A DNA stretch of 64,000 nt, from contig NZ_FNRA01000001.1 in NCBI RefSeq assembly GCF_900107535.1, forward strand, positions 1-64,000, given 5' to 3'. The position numbers and the translations under genes were made by a program. Shown in pieces: positions 34,755 through 43,971 of the stretch. Origin of the DNA: Pedobacter hartonius. GTDB taxonomy: Bacteria > Bacteroidota > Bacteroidia > Sphingobacteriales > Sphingobacteriaceae. Numbering within the stretch: position 1 is the stretch's first letter; each line of letters opens with the position of its first letter. A model generated the notes under the pieces. That model made no database searches. It saw only the letters and a list, made by a program, of their open reading frames with translations, and was not told the origin of the DNA.

Positions 34755-35549
34755 TTATATAAAACCTTTCATCGCACTGACAACCCCTTTCGGATCACTT
34801 AAATGTGGGCAATGGCCTTTGGTCTCCAGCATGATAAGCGTGTTATTAGCCGTATGCTGCTGAATATATTCTGCAACCTCTCTTGAGGTGAGGAAATCTT
34901 CCTCGCACTGGATAGTTAAACTAGGTATGGTAAGTGAGGACAAATCCTTGCGGTTGTCTGACATGAACGTTACACGGGCAAACTTTTTTGAAATTTCCGG
35001 GTCAGTTGCACAAAAGCTAGCGGTTAACGCTTCTGCAAGGTCTGGTTTTTCTTCATTACCCATTATTAAAGGCGCAACCATTCTGGACCATCCCAGGTAA
35101 TTGCTATCCATTACGTCCAGCAAATCATCCAGGTCGCCTGCATCAATTCCTCCTTTATACCCCTCCTCGTTCATGTACATTGGAGATGGCCCAATGAATA
35201 CAATCTTTTTGAAAAACTGAGGTTCCATTTTTATTGCCAACACGCCAATCATACTGCTCACAGAGTGACCAATAAAAGTAACATCATGAAGTTGAAGCTC
35301 AGTGCAGATGTCAATGATATCATTGGCATATCCATCTAAAGAACTATAACGTTCATCATCATAAGCAGTCAAATCCGAACCACCGGCTCCAACATAATCA
35401 AAAACAACTATTTTATATTCCTTCAGGAAAGCCGGAATTACAGATCTCCATGTATTCTGGTCGCACCCGAATCCATGACCAAAAAGTAAGGTCTCGGTAC
35501 CCTCACCCATGATCTTTACGTTATTTCTAAATGTAACCGTTGTCTTCAT
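34755..35549 (-). CDS. RsbQ-like alpha/beta hydrolase
   Basis: 264 residues, very close in layout to RsbQ. The nucleophile elbow GHSVSSM puts Ser at residue 96, the same number as in Bacillus RsbQ. The N-terminal LLFGHGFGCDQNTWR gives the oxyanion region, and KGHCPHLSDP holds the catalytic His (about 246 or 249). RsbQ supplies a small hydrophobic cofactor to the PAS domain of RsbP in energy-stress signalling. Here the next gene encodes a PAS protein 7 nt downstream, so the hydrolase may make or modify a ligand for that sensor. Confidence 0.92.
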   Translation of the reverse strand: MKTTVTFRNNVKIMGEGTETLLFGHGFGCDQNTWRSVIPAFLKEYKIVVFDYVGAGGSDLTAYDDERYSSLDGYANDIIDICTELQLHDVTFIGHSVSSMIGVLAIKMEPQFFKKIVFIGPSPMYMNEEGYKGGIDAGDLDDLLDVMDSNYLGWSRMVAPLIMGNEEKPDLAEALTASFCATDPEISKKFARVTFMSDNRKDLSSLTIPSLTIQCEEDFLTSREVAEYIQQHTANNTLIMLETKGHCPHLSDPKGVVSAMKGFI

Positions 35550-36031
35550 CTTACCTTGTATTTAACAGTAGCGATGCGACTTTCACAATGTATTGGCATA
35601 TCATCAGATCAATTTTTTGTATGCTGAAAATCTATCTCTGCTAAATTAATATAAACTTTTAAAAAAGAATCATATACGCCCAACAATCACACATCGCAGT
35701 GTCATTGTTGCAAAGTGCTTAAATGCATAAAGTTTTAAGGCTCATCATCACAATACCAGCTGGCTGAACTTCCCTGAACCTGATGCTCTGCGAATTAATA
35801 TTTAGTTTCGGTTTGATAATTGCTTTTAGCCTAAACTATCATATATATACTAAAACTACTTTGATTTGGATCTCATCATTTCCATGACTACTGTCATTAT
35901 TTTCTGACCGTACATCCATACGTAAAAAGATCGGTACTGAATAAGAAGAACTTACAAAAGCATTTGGAAACTCAGGCGTTCTTGCTGACATTGAAAACTT
36001 AAAGATAGATTTAGCAAACAACTTTCAGTTC
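35550..36031. other. 482-nt intergenic region
   Basis: No convincing gene. Short open frames on both strands have no family-like sequence. It presumably holds the promoter of the RsbQ-like gene, whose -7 element I could not pin down. Confidence 0.5.
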
Positions 36032-37096
36032 TTACCCAGGCACATCTCCTGCAATGCTTTCCCGGAACGCTTTGATGAAAGCGTTTTTTAAAACACCAAG
36101 AAATGTTGACCAGCCACTCGATTTCATATCATTGATATTCCCTTTAATCGGTACCACTGTAGCTATTTTTTGGGTCTTGGGATTGGTTACCGCTTTTGCA
36201 AACAGACCAACAACCGCCTTTTTGACTACGCGCAGAATGCCGCCTTTTTTCTTAATGTCTTTTTTAACCTTAAGGACCTTTAGATCTTTTATAAATGGTT
36301 TAATGTATCCATCTATCTGTGAATTCTTTAGTTTAAGCTTGCTAAAAATATCTATGCTGCCTCTCTCAATGTTGAATTTCACATTGGCTTCCAAAAAGCC
36401 ATTTAAGCTGAGCAGGTTAACCCCCCTGAGCTGCATTCCCATATCAAAATCAGGGATATCTTTCAGGGCATTAACTTTCATATCTGCTTTTAACTGTCCC
36501 CCACCAATAGATGTCCCTGTAAGGTCCACCTTAGATGGAAGTGGATCGGCCGCTTTCTCAACGTTCGCCAGATTCGTCGCAGTCAAATGCATATGATCAA
36601 TATGCAGGTTGGTATGTGGCTTCTTTTCATTATCAACATATGCAAACCTACCTTCAGTAATCAGAAGTTTGTTGATGGTCATTGGCATCAGCGCCTTGAC
36701 AGTTTTAGTCCAGCTCTCTTTTGAAGGTTCTTTTGATAAATTCTCACTGGATAAAATATGAATAACAGGGTGATCCAGGATTACCTCACCCACCAGGCGC
36801 CCTTTAAAGATCGCTTTCCATTCAATAGAAAGATCAGTTCGGCGAATCGTTAGGAAAGGGTACTTTGCAGGGTCGGTATTCTTCTTCAGTACCAAACCTT
36901 TTATCACATAAGCGCCCTGTAAGAGTCTGATATCAATATCATCTACGTGGCCAGTATAGCCAGATAGGTTATTTAGTTTTTTGTTAACATAATTCTTAAC
37001 GATATTGGGAAGTGCTAAACGGAAAGCAAATATCGCCAGAACCACAACGGCAATGATAAGATAATAACGTTTAATCTGCGGAGCAAACTTTTTCAT
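36032..37096 (-). CDS. DUF748 / AsmA-like membrane-anchored protein
   Basis: 354 residues from ATG 37096. One N-terminal membrane span (YYLIIAVVVLAIFAFRLALP) is followed by a periplasmic repetitive beta-rich part with the DUF748 hallmarks VNKKLNNLSGYTGHVDDIDI, LLQGAYVIKGLVLKK and TPSKESWTKT-like spacers. The C-terminus is basic (RVVKKAVVGLFAKAVTNPKTQ). DUF748 proteins belong to the AsmA-like bridge group thought to handle lipids between membranes. It is a typical member of Sphingobacteriaceae stress clusters. A single gene, minus strand. Confidence 0.85.
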   Translation of the reverse strand: MKKFAPQIKRYYLIIAVVVLAIFAFRLALPNIVKNYVNKKLNNLSGYTGHVDDIDIRLLQGAYVIKGLVLKKNTDPAKYPFLTIRRTDLSIEWKAIFKGRLVGEVILDHPVIHILSSENLSKEPSKESWTKTVKALMPMTINKLLITEGRFAYVDNEKKPHTNLHIDHMHLTATNLANVEKAADPLPSKVDLTGTSIGGGQLKADMKVNALKDIPDFDMGMQLRGVNLLSLNGFLEANVKFNIERGSIDIFSKLKLKNSQIDGYIKPFIKDLKVLKVKKDIKKKGGILRVVKKAVVGLFAKAVTNPKTQKIATVVPIKGNINDMKSSGWSTFLGVLKNAFIKAFRESIAGDVPG

Positions 37097-37412
37097 ATGG
37101 AAGATCTTAGACCTCATCTAAACTAAAAAGAACCGACATTGTTTATTACTTTTTTTTGTTTGCTGGATCAATTAATGCGCTTGATTGCAACAGTTAGCGC
37201 ATGAAAACGGAATAGGATTTTGTCCGGGAGATAAATTCTCAATTTTGTTGAACTTTAAAAATTATATCAGACTCAATTACTTTCATCTGTAACCGCAGTA
37301 TTTCTTTTGCTTGTCGGCTGTTTATCCTGGCCAGGAACTCCATTTCTTCTGTTAGTTCCGATACATCATGGCTTTCTTCTCCCTTTAAGATCTCGTAAAT
37401 ATCTTTTTAATA

Positions 37413-38207
37413 CTATTGATCTTTTGGTTTTTGCTGTTCATACATCTGATGGGCAACAAGGCTATCTGGCGTCAAACTACTCATACCTGTCTGAACTTTA
37501 TTTTTGAAACCGGAAATGACCTTATCCTTGCCAGCCATCAGGGCATCGTAGCCATCCCTGGCCACATCTGCCGGATCAGAAAGTGCATCTTTATCCTGCA
37601 CCGCTTTACTGTCTAACATATCTGCTTTAGTAAAGAAGTCGGTGTTGGTAGGTCCAGGCAACAGCGCGGTAACTGTGATTTTCGTATCGCGCAGCTCTTC
37701 CCTGATAGCTTCGGTAAATGACAGCACAAATGCTTTTGTTCCATGGTAGACTGCCTGCCACGGACCTGGAGTCTTGCTCGCAATAGAGGCCATATTTAAG
37801 ATCTTACCCGAGTTTCGTGAAGTCATCTCTTTAAGGAAGAGCTTCGTGAGAACAACCAAAGAAGATATGTTCAGGTGAATGATGTCCAGTTCACGGTCTA
37901 TATCTGTATCTTCAAACTCTCCGTACACACCCTGCCCGGCATTATTAACCAATATATCAACATGGATACCCTGCGCCTGCAGGTCGGCATACAAGCCAAA
38001 GGCCTGTTCCGGATCAAAAAGATCTTTGGCAAAAGTGATGACACGTATCATATGCTGTTCCAGCTCAGCTGATTTAGCATCAAGTTCAGCCTGATCGCGG
38101 GCTACAATCACCAGATTGTAACCGTCACGGGCAAAAAGTTTAGCAAGTTCATAACCTATTCCACTGGTTGCGCCAGTGATCAAGGCGTATTTATTTGTGT
38201 TCTCCAT
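37413..38207 (-). CDS. Short-chain dehydrogenase/reductase
   Basis: 264 residues. TGATSGIGYELAKLFARDG is the nucleotide loop, NNAGQGVYGEF follows, catalytic Ser lies in NMASIASKTPG and the YxxxK pair in YHGTKAFVLSF. The C-terminus (VISGFKNKVQTGMSSLTPDSLVAHQMYEQQ) is that of the DltE-like SDR group. Complete, no partner gene in the same direction within 200 nt. Substrate unknown. Confidence 0.93.
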   Translation of the reverse strand: MENTNKYALITGATSGIGYELAKLFARDGYNLVIVARDQAELDAKSAELEQHMIRVITFAKDLFDPEQAFGLYADLQAQGIHVDILVNNAGQGVYGEFEDTDIDRELDIIHLNISSLVVLTKLFLKEMTSRNSGKILNMASIASKTPGPWQAVYHGTKAFVLSFTEAIREELRDTKITVTALLPGPTNTDFFTKADMLDSKAVQDKDALSDPADVARDGYDALMAGKDKVISGFKNKVQTGMSSLTPDSLVAHQMYEQQKPKDQ

Positions 38208-38577
38208 AGTAGATGAATTAAGGTTGTTTAATAAGTTAAGGCTTAGAACTACATTTACGCTGTATAGCTGATATCTCCAGGTTGTGAAATACTGCTGCTT
38301 TCATAGATTATCATTTTTTAGACAGGTAATTGTGCGAACACTCCTGTGCCAAAAAAGTTTAATCATTTTATACAAGTGTGTTTCCTAGGGTATTGTAATT
38401 CACCGGTTGATACTGTTAAATCCTGATATCACGGAAAGAAAAACTGAATTTACGGGATGATAATTCAAATATTCCTGCGTTAATGGCAAAAAATTCAAAC
38501 ATAAATACGTATATATACGTTAAAACAAGACAGTGTAAGACTGTATTATTACTTACTTAAAACCAGAGCTAATCATA
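38208..38577. other. 370-nt region between divergent genes
   Basis: No gene seen. It should hold the promoters of the SDR (minus) and the response regulator (plus). No clear operator repeat was found apart from AT-rich runs around 38490-38530. Confidence 0.45.
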
Positions 38578-39234
38578 ATGGATTCAATAAGAATTATTAT
38601 CGCAGAGGATCACAATTTAGTGCGTTGCGGAATAAAACTATTACTGGCAACTGACCCAAAGATCTCCGTTATCGCTGAAGCAGTTTCCGGCGCAGAGGTT
38701 CTCGGTATTTTGAAGAACAATATGGAATTGCCAGACCTGATCCTTACCGACCTAAATATGCCGGACACGTCCGGGATGGAGCTTTTGAAAGAAATAAGAA
38801 CAAATTACCCCGCTATCGGCGTAATTTTTCTGACGATGCTGGAAGATAATAAATCCATTTCGGAAGCATTCTCCAACGGTGCTGAAGGTTATTTGACCAA
38901 GGATATCAGCTCCGAAGAATTGCTGTTTGCAATAAATCATATCCGTAATGGTGGTAAGTACATCAGTGCCAACCTCTCACATAAATTGACTATCCGGCAA
39001 TTACAGAACGTGCAGCAACCGGTAGACGAGCTTGTAAATCTGGAATTTAATTCCAGGGAGATCCAGGTGCTGGACATGATCGCACAGGGATTGACGAACA
39101 GCGAAATGGGGGAAAAACTTTTCTTAAGCAAAAGAACTGTTGAAGGACACCGCCGTTCACTGATCGGCAAAGCACAATGCCGCAACTCAGCCGAACTTAT
39201 AAAATTTGCAGTAATGCATGGCCTTATCAGTTAA
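38578..39234 (+). CDS. NarL/FixJ-type response regulator
   Basis: 218 residues. Receiver domain with the acidic pair in IIAEDHNLVRCG (Glu10, Asp11), phospho-acceptor Asp58 in LILTDLNMPD, Thr in VIFLTMLED and Lys in GYLTKDIS. The C-terminal LuxR-type helix-turn-helix reads LNSREIQVLDMIAQGLTNSEMG-like sequence (here FNSREIQVLDMIAQGLTNSE) with SKRTVEGHRRSLIGK. DNA-binding regulator switched by phosphorylation. The histidine kinase at 39271 starts 36 nt downstream and is its likely partner. Confidence 0.95.
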   Translation: MDSIRIIIAEDHNLVRCGIKLLLATDPKISVIAEAVSGAEVLGILKNNMELPDLILTDLNMPDTSGMELLKEIRTNYPAIGVIFLTMLEDNKSISEAFSNGAEGYLTKDISSEELLFAINHIRNGGKYISANLSHKLTIRQLQNVQQPVDELVNLEFNSREIQVLDMIAQGLTNSEMGEKLFLSKRTVEGHRRSLIGKAQCRNSAELIKFAVMHGLIS

Positions 39235-39270
39235 CCTTCTGATATCGGATAATATTAATAATCCTTTTAT

Positions 39271-40335
39271 ATGACTAACACCAATCCTTTCGAAAGTTTC
39301 GCAAAACGTTCTAATGATCTTTTTTTCATCTTTAATCTGCAGGAGTCTAAATTCACCTATATGAACGCTGCTTGTCTTTCTTTCTTTGGACCGGATTCTA
39401 TAGACATCGACAAAGATCAGATATTGGAAGCCATACATGCTGATGACCGGGGTTACCTGCTCTCCAAGATCAATGATTGTATCCATGGCGAGCAGGTTGC
39501 TGACCTTGAATGCAGAATCACACCTATAAAAGATCAGCTATGGCTAAGGATCAAAGCATACCTTATTTGTGAAGAAGAGGAACAGCTGATTATAGGGCAA
39601 GCTGAGGATATTAGTGTATATAAGGAAAATATGGAGAACCTTAATAATCACAATATTAAAAAAAACACCATCCTCACAGTGATAACGCACGATCTGGCAG
39701 GACCTATTGGTACGATACAGAATTTGTCGGATTTGCTCAGCAGAGAAACCTCAGAATACACTAACCCTAAAGTGAATCAATATATTGACCTGATCAGTAA
39801 AATCAGTAAAAGCAGCATCAGGCTGATCCGGGATTTTATTGACCGTGAGTTTCGCGAAAGCGCCGATCTGCGTTTGATGAAGACACGGGTGGAACTGGTT
39901 GAAAAAACCCGCCTGGCAGCCGAAGACTTTTTGGCTATGCAAATTCAGCTCAGAACAAATTTTTCCTGGACATCCAATAAGAGTAATATTTACATAGATC
40001 TGGATGAGGACAAGTTCATGCAGGTGATTAATAACCTGATTTCCAATGCACTGAAATTCACCCGGGATGGCGGTAATATCCATCTGGATATCAGGGATAC
40101 AGGTACACATGTGGTCCTAAGTCTTGGAGACGATGGTATAGGTATCCCGAAAAAATACCAGGCAACGCTTTTTGATAAATTTACAGATGCCGGGAGAACG
40201 GGGTTAAATGGCGAACATTCAACTGGATTGGGTATGTATATTATTAAAAGCATCGTTGAATGGCATGGCGGAAAGATCTGGTTTGAAACTGAAGAGAACA
40301 AAGGAACCACTTTTTATATAGAACTTCCAAAATAG
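39271..40335 (+). CDS. PAS-domain sensor histidine kinase
   Basis: 354 residues, no membrane span, so a cytoplasmic sensor. One PAS domain (about 5-115), then the H-box ILTVITHDLAGPIGTIQNLSDLL with phospho-His140, N-box NNLISNALKFT, G1 GDDGIGIP, F-box TLFDKFTD and G2 HSTGLGMYIIKSIVEWHGGKIW. It lies directly after the response regulator, forming a two-component pair. The ligand or cofactor of the PAS domain is not apparent. Confidence 0.94.
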   Translation: MTNTNPFESFAKRSNDLFFIFNLQESKFTYMNAACLSFFGPDSIDIDKDQILEAIHADDRGYLLSKINDCIHGEQVADLECRITPIKDQLWLRIKAYLICEEEEQLIIGQAEDISVYKENMENLNNHNIKKNTILTVITHDLAGPIGTIQNLSDLLSRETSEYTNPKVNQYIDLISKISKSSIRLIRDFIDREFRESADLRLMKTRVELVEKTRLAAEDFLAMQIQLRTNFSWTSNKSNIYIDLDEDKFMQVINNLISNALKFTRDGGNIHLDIRDTGTHVVLSLGDDGIGIPKKYQATLFDKFTDAGRTGLNGEHSTGLGMYIIKSIVEWHGGKIWFETEENKGTTFYIELPK

Positions 40336-40895
40336 ATATTATAGCAAACATCGAATTTGACCCGATATCCTCAGTTCAATTTTGATGTTTACTTTTTTCA
40401 AAACCTATGCCGCAATTGTCAAACCAATTCACAAAACCTGTGGTCAGAAATACGACTATTCATCAATTGCCTATACACACTCATCAGTGCTGTTTCTAAG
40501 AATAAAGATTACAAATAAAAGGAAACCAAGGTCCGTAATCCGGTATTTAAACATCAAAATTGCGTAACAGTACGTTTCCCAAAACGTATTTGATGTCTGT
40601 CAGATTATAATACATAAATAACAGACAATGTATAAAAATCGCAACTGCTCAAATCTCAACTTTGCAAGTGTTTGTGAGAAATGCTTAATCTCCGGTCTTT
40701 GTCATGAATGGATTAATAATGACTTATCCGGGGCAAAATAGGCACTCAATGATCATAAAATCACGCTTTATCTAGTTTCCCGATTCCCCGCCGCAATCAA
40801 AGGCATGCAGAATTAAGAACTGGCATCACAAAAATGTTTGGCATTGGTACGTGCGTTGATAACTCATTTGTATTATCATACACTTAAATCTATCA
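40336..40895. other. 560-nt intergenic region
   Basis: No gene is supported. A 61-codon open frame near 40382 has neither a convincing start nor family-like sequence. Nothing matching the TTGTAAGGA/CGAC boxes is present before the sigma factor gene. Confidence 0.5.
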
Positions 40896-41450
40896 GTGAT
40901 TATTATGGAAAACATGCCTTTCGACTATCGTATCCTTACCTACAAGACAAACCTGCACAACTTTGCAATCAGCTTCACTAAAAATTTGGATGACGCGAAT
41001 GACTTGGTGCAGGACACCTATGTAAAAGCGATCAAATACGCCAATTTATATAATGAGGGAACAAACCTGAAAGCCTGGTTATATACCATCCTAAAAAACA
41101 CCTATTTTAACAACTACCGGAGAAACACTACCCGCAGCAAAATTTTTACCGTAACTGAGGATTACCATTCACATCAGTTACTTAAAAGCAGCACTACAAA
41201 TGCCGGCGTTGAAACGCTTATTAACGAAGATATTAACAAGGCGTTGAGTATGCTGCCGGAAGATTATTCAATACCATTTCTGAGATACTTTGAAGGTTAT
41301 AAATATCAGGAGATCGCAGAGGAATTCTCCATTCCGATTGGAACGGTAAAGACCCGCATTCATATGGCGCGAAAGATTTTAAAATCCAAACTAAAAATGT
41401 ACGCAAAGAAGAACACACGATCAGGCATAAGTGACGCCTTTGCATCCTGA
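40896..41450 (+). CDS. ECF-type RNA polymerase sigma factor
   Basis: 184 residues (a start 6 nt later is also possible). Region 2 is shown by LHNFAISFTKNLDDANDLVQDTYVKAIKYANLY and LKAWLYTILKNTYFNNYRRN, region 4 by LPEDYSIPFLRYFEGYKYQEIAEEFSIPIGTVKTRIHMARKILK. No anti-sigma gene adjoins it: downstream is a decayed duplication. It may be controlled through a response-regulator/anti-anti-sigma route given the surrounding PAS kinases, but that is inference. There is no evidence that it reads the TTGTAAGGA promoters. Confidence 0.94.
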   Translation: MIIMENMPFDYRILTYKTNLHNFAISFTKNLDDANDLVQDTYVKAIKYANLYNEGTNLKAWLYTILKNTYFNNYRRNTTRSKIFTVTEDYHSHQLLKSSTTNAGVETLINEDINKALSMLPEDYSIPFLRYFEGYKYQEIAEEFSIPIGTVKTRIHMARKILKSKLKMYAKKNTRSGISDAFAS

Positions 41451-41529
41451 AGCTGATCATTTGGCTAAACTGTCTTATAGGCTGTAGCTTTACAGTTGTC
41501 GGCGTAACTATCAAGGTTAATAGCTGGTA

Positions 41530-41861
41530 AAGTTTCCAGTGAAATGTTCCCTCCCAAACCCCTGTGCCTAACACATATGTTTTAAGATTATTTAACAAAA
41601 GCATATAACCTGGTCGGCCTGCGTAAAATGAAGGCCCTGGGCATTACCGCCATCATCAACATGCGCGAACATTCTGTGTACAGCGAGGCCCAGTACGAAG
41701 GATTCAGCTGCCTGCATTTGCCTACGGTAGACAATACGCCCCCGGATATAAAAGTGCTGGTTAAGGGTACTGGATAAGAAAATGAGGTGTAGATAAATTT
41801 ATTTGGGATTGTGCTGACCATTGTGGTTCACCAACTTTGGCAAAAAATAGTATGGAATATA
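41530..41861 (+). pseudogene. Collapsed copy of the 22.4-25.7 kb segment
   Basis: Three joined pieces match the other locus in order and direction. 41530-41604 matches the leader of the lipid kinase (about 22363-22438). 41605-41773 matches phosphatase codons about 48-103 (23544-23712), including NMREHSVYS and DNTPPDIKVLV. 41784-41861 matches the HxlR/MDR intergenic region (25586-25663). Two internal deletions of roughly 1.1 and 1.9 kb explain the structure. Copies differ by scattered substitutions, so the event is not recent. No product expected. Confidence 0.9.
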
Positions 41862-41895
41862 TTCTTAACATGGCTTTCACCTGGTTACTTTATCA

Positions 41896-42612
41896 TTACG
41901 AACATTTGAGAAGTCTAAGTTGATGTGTCACCGGATTTGCTGCAACAACCGCTTTTCGAAATGCATCCGCATTTTTAAAAGTCAGCTGGGACAGGGTTCT
42001 TGATTCCCAGCTCAGGACAACTGAATCAGTATCATAAGGCCAGGGCTCGATCATCAAATCGTCACCAGAAGCATGCATTTCGTATACCCTGCCATCCGGC
42101 CCTTTGCCGATCTCTATTTTTCGGCCCTCAGGCTGCACGAGTCCCTGACAGATTAACAGCGAAAACGCATCACAAAACTCCACCAGTTTATACGCGCGGT
42201 CAACCTCCTCCTTATTCACTCCCGCCACCTCCAGCCAGTTTCTCTCCATTTTTTTCAAACTGCTGATGAACGTCTTTGCCTTCGAATCCTCACCATGTAC
42301 AAACTGGATGTGTCTGGAAATCAGCAACGCGATATAGGCGCTTTTGGTCTCAGCCATATCAATCAGCCGCTTGCCATATTCCAGCTTAAAACCTGTTTGC
42401 TTGAAATTAACCGGTCCTCCGGTCTCATTCAATAAATCTTCATTCTCCCACTCATTATATACATCATCGTGCTCGGCCGCTGCGATCAGCGTCTCTACCC
42501 ACCGTTCCGGCTGCCGGTCTTTTCTCCAGTGCGCGCAAATCTTCGCAGCAAGCAAGCCATGCGAGCGCTGCGTAATGATTTGCCATCCCGATTCTGTATA
42601 ATTGACAATCAT
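41896..42612 (-). CDS. DUF3891 family protein
   Basis: 238 residues from the start at 42612 (MIVNYTESGWQIITQRSHG); 42633 is also open. The family start ITQRSHGLLAAKICAHW is clear, followed by LIAAAEHDDVYNEWENEDLLNETGGPVNF with His-Asp residues that recall metal-dependent hydrolases, then SRHIQFVHGED and CDAFSLLICQG. No signal peptide, so cytoplasmic. Function of the family is unknown; the conserved His/Asp pattern suggests a metal site. A single gene on the minus strand. Confidence 0.85.
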   Translation of the reverse strand: MIVNYTESGWQIITQRSHGLLAAKICAHWRKDRQPERWVETLIAAAEHDDVYNEWENEDLLNETGGPVNFKQTGFKLEYGKRLIDMAETKSAYIALLISRHIQFVHGEDSKAKTFISSLKKMERNWLEVAGVNKEEVDRAYKLVEFCDAFSLLICQGLVQPEGRKIEIGKGPDGRVYEMHASGDDLMIEPWPYDTDSVVLSWESRTLSQLTFKNADAFRKAVVAANPVTHQLRLLKCS

Positions 42613-42800
42613 CTGGTTTCCTTTAGTCCTCATTGAACAATTGCCGGGCGAACTTGTTTCGATGTCCTCTCGCTCTGCAGTATTCGGTTATCCATCTGCT
42701 GATGTATACACTGCGTCAATCTTCACAGGATCGGAGATAGGCCAAGTTCTCCATAATGAATGATACTACCGAGCGTACAGAAAACCTGATCTTGACGATC

Positions 42801-43701
42801 TCATAATTTCGCTGGCCCTTTGTGTATACTTTTGTAGGATAACTCTATGATGCATCCCCGATAAGATATTTGCTGTGGATTCTCTTTTGATGGTCCCGAT
42901 GTAACTGAAGAACTATCTACAGCCAGATAAATTTTTAGCCCATCAGGAGAAATGGCAATATCCCTGTAGCGAACATTTCCTTTCACATAACTGTAAATAT
43001 TGCTGGCAGCTTTATTTCCTGCGGTATCAAGTTTGATCCGCAACAGGGCTCCGACTTTTAAAGTAGGGATGAGCACAGAATTTTTCCAGCCAGGAATAGC
43101 TGACGAAGTATATACAGCTATACTTGAAGGCGCATAAGAATCCCATTCCTGATCTTTTGTGGAGATAATTGACCGAAAGAGTTTTTTCATTGTCTCAGGC
43201 TGAGCGGGATCAAGGCTCACAACCGGGTTGCGGTAATTGAGGCCCATCGCCCTTGCGTTCTGTATTTCGCTACCTATTAACGGATAAGTGGTATGCCACA
43301 TACCAGGCAGGCCTGTATTTGTTGATACGGATGCTGCAAGGCCATCATAGTTTCCATCAGCATATCCGATTACCGAGTCTTCCACCATTATGGTCACTGC
43401 TGCCCGGGATGCTATCGCATATAATTACAGGAGTGATCAGCTTTGCTGATACCTGGTCATAACTATATCTGACAATTCTGATCTTGTAAAAATACCCTCC
43501 TGAATTTGGTTCTCCACCGTCATTATTTTGCTGTGTCCCATCAAAGTGATATTGATCGGGTGCTATAGCAACCGACCAGGGATCACTCAATTTATCTGCA
43601 ACAATGCGAAGGTCAAAGTTTACATCCTTTTCGTTGATGGCTATTTGTGCGCGAGTGTTGACGGAAATAAGTAATAGTAACCAAATTGTTATGATTTTCA
43701 T
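42801..43701 (-). pseudogene. PQQ-type sugar dehydrogenase with two internal deletions
   Basis: Signal peptide and start (LLISVNTRAQ), then LSDPWSVAIAPDQ, then a jump to YHFDGTQQNNDGGEPNSGGY. In glucose/sorbosone-type dehydrogenases a long WxTE/HGxRVxRI and GGLMGLALHP block lies between, so about 70 residues are missing. A second jump at about 43377 joins SDHNGGRL to VIGYADGNYDGLA in another frame, removing another 100 or more residues with most calcium and PQQ ligands. The C-terminal third (RYRDIAISPDGLKIYLAVDS) is intact. Dead. Confidence 0.85.
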
Positions 43702-43971
43702 ATAAGCAAATTTGAGCCTATAACTATCCCAATAGGGAATTGTTTAACTCAAAAAACTATTATTAAAATGCGTACCTGATCTTTAAGTACCCAGGTCTGA
43801 CCGGAATGATGACTAGCAACAGAGCGCGCCATTCGGGCTCGCGCATGTTAGGTTTAGCCAATTCAAGTTTAAATGAAATATTCAATAATCAATTCGAATA
43901 CACATGGTGTTATAATCGCTATCTTTAGCCTGGAATGATGCGATAAGCAAATGCTTTGCTCTGCTACGTCT

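Noticed and set aside
35839..36021. Short minus-strand open frame upstream of the RsbQ region
   Set aside because: No start context, low-complexity residues and no recognisable motif.
40382..40567. Plus-strand open frame of 61 codons before the sigma gene
   Set aside because: No ribosome binding site, no known family and codon pattern unlike neighbours.
40896..41450. The ECF sigma factor at 40896 as reader of the TTGTAAGGA promoters
   Set aside because: It has no such motif upstream and is not linked to the target genes; nothing in the sequence supports the assignment.
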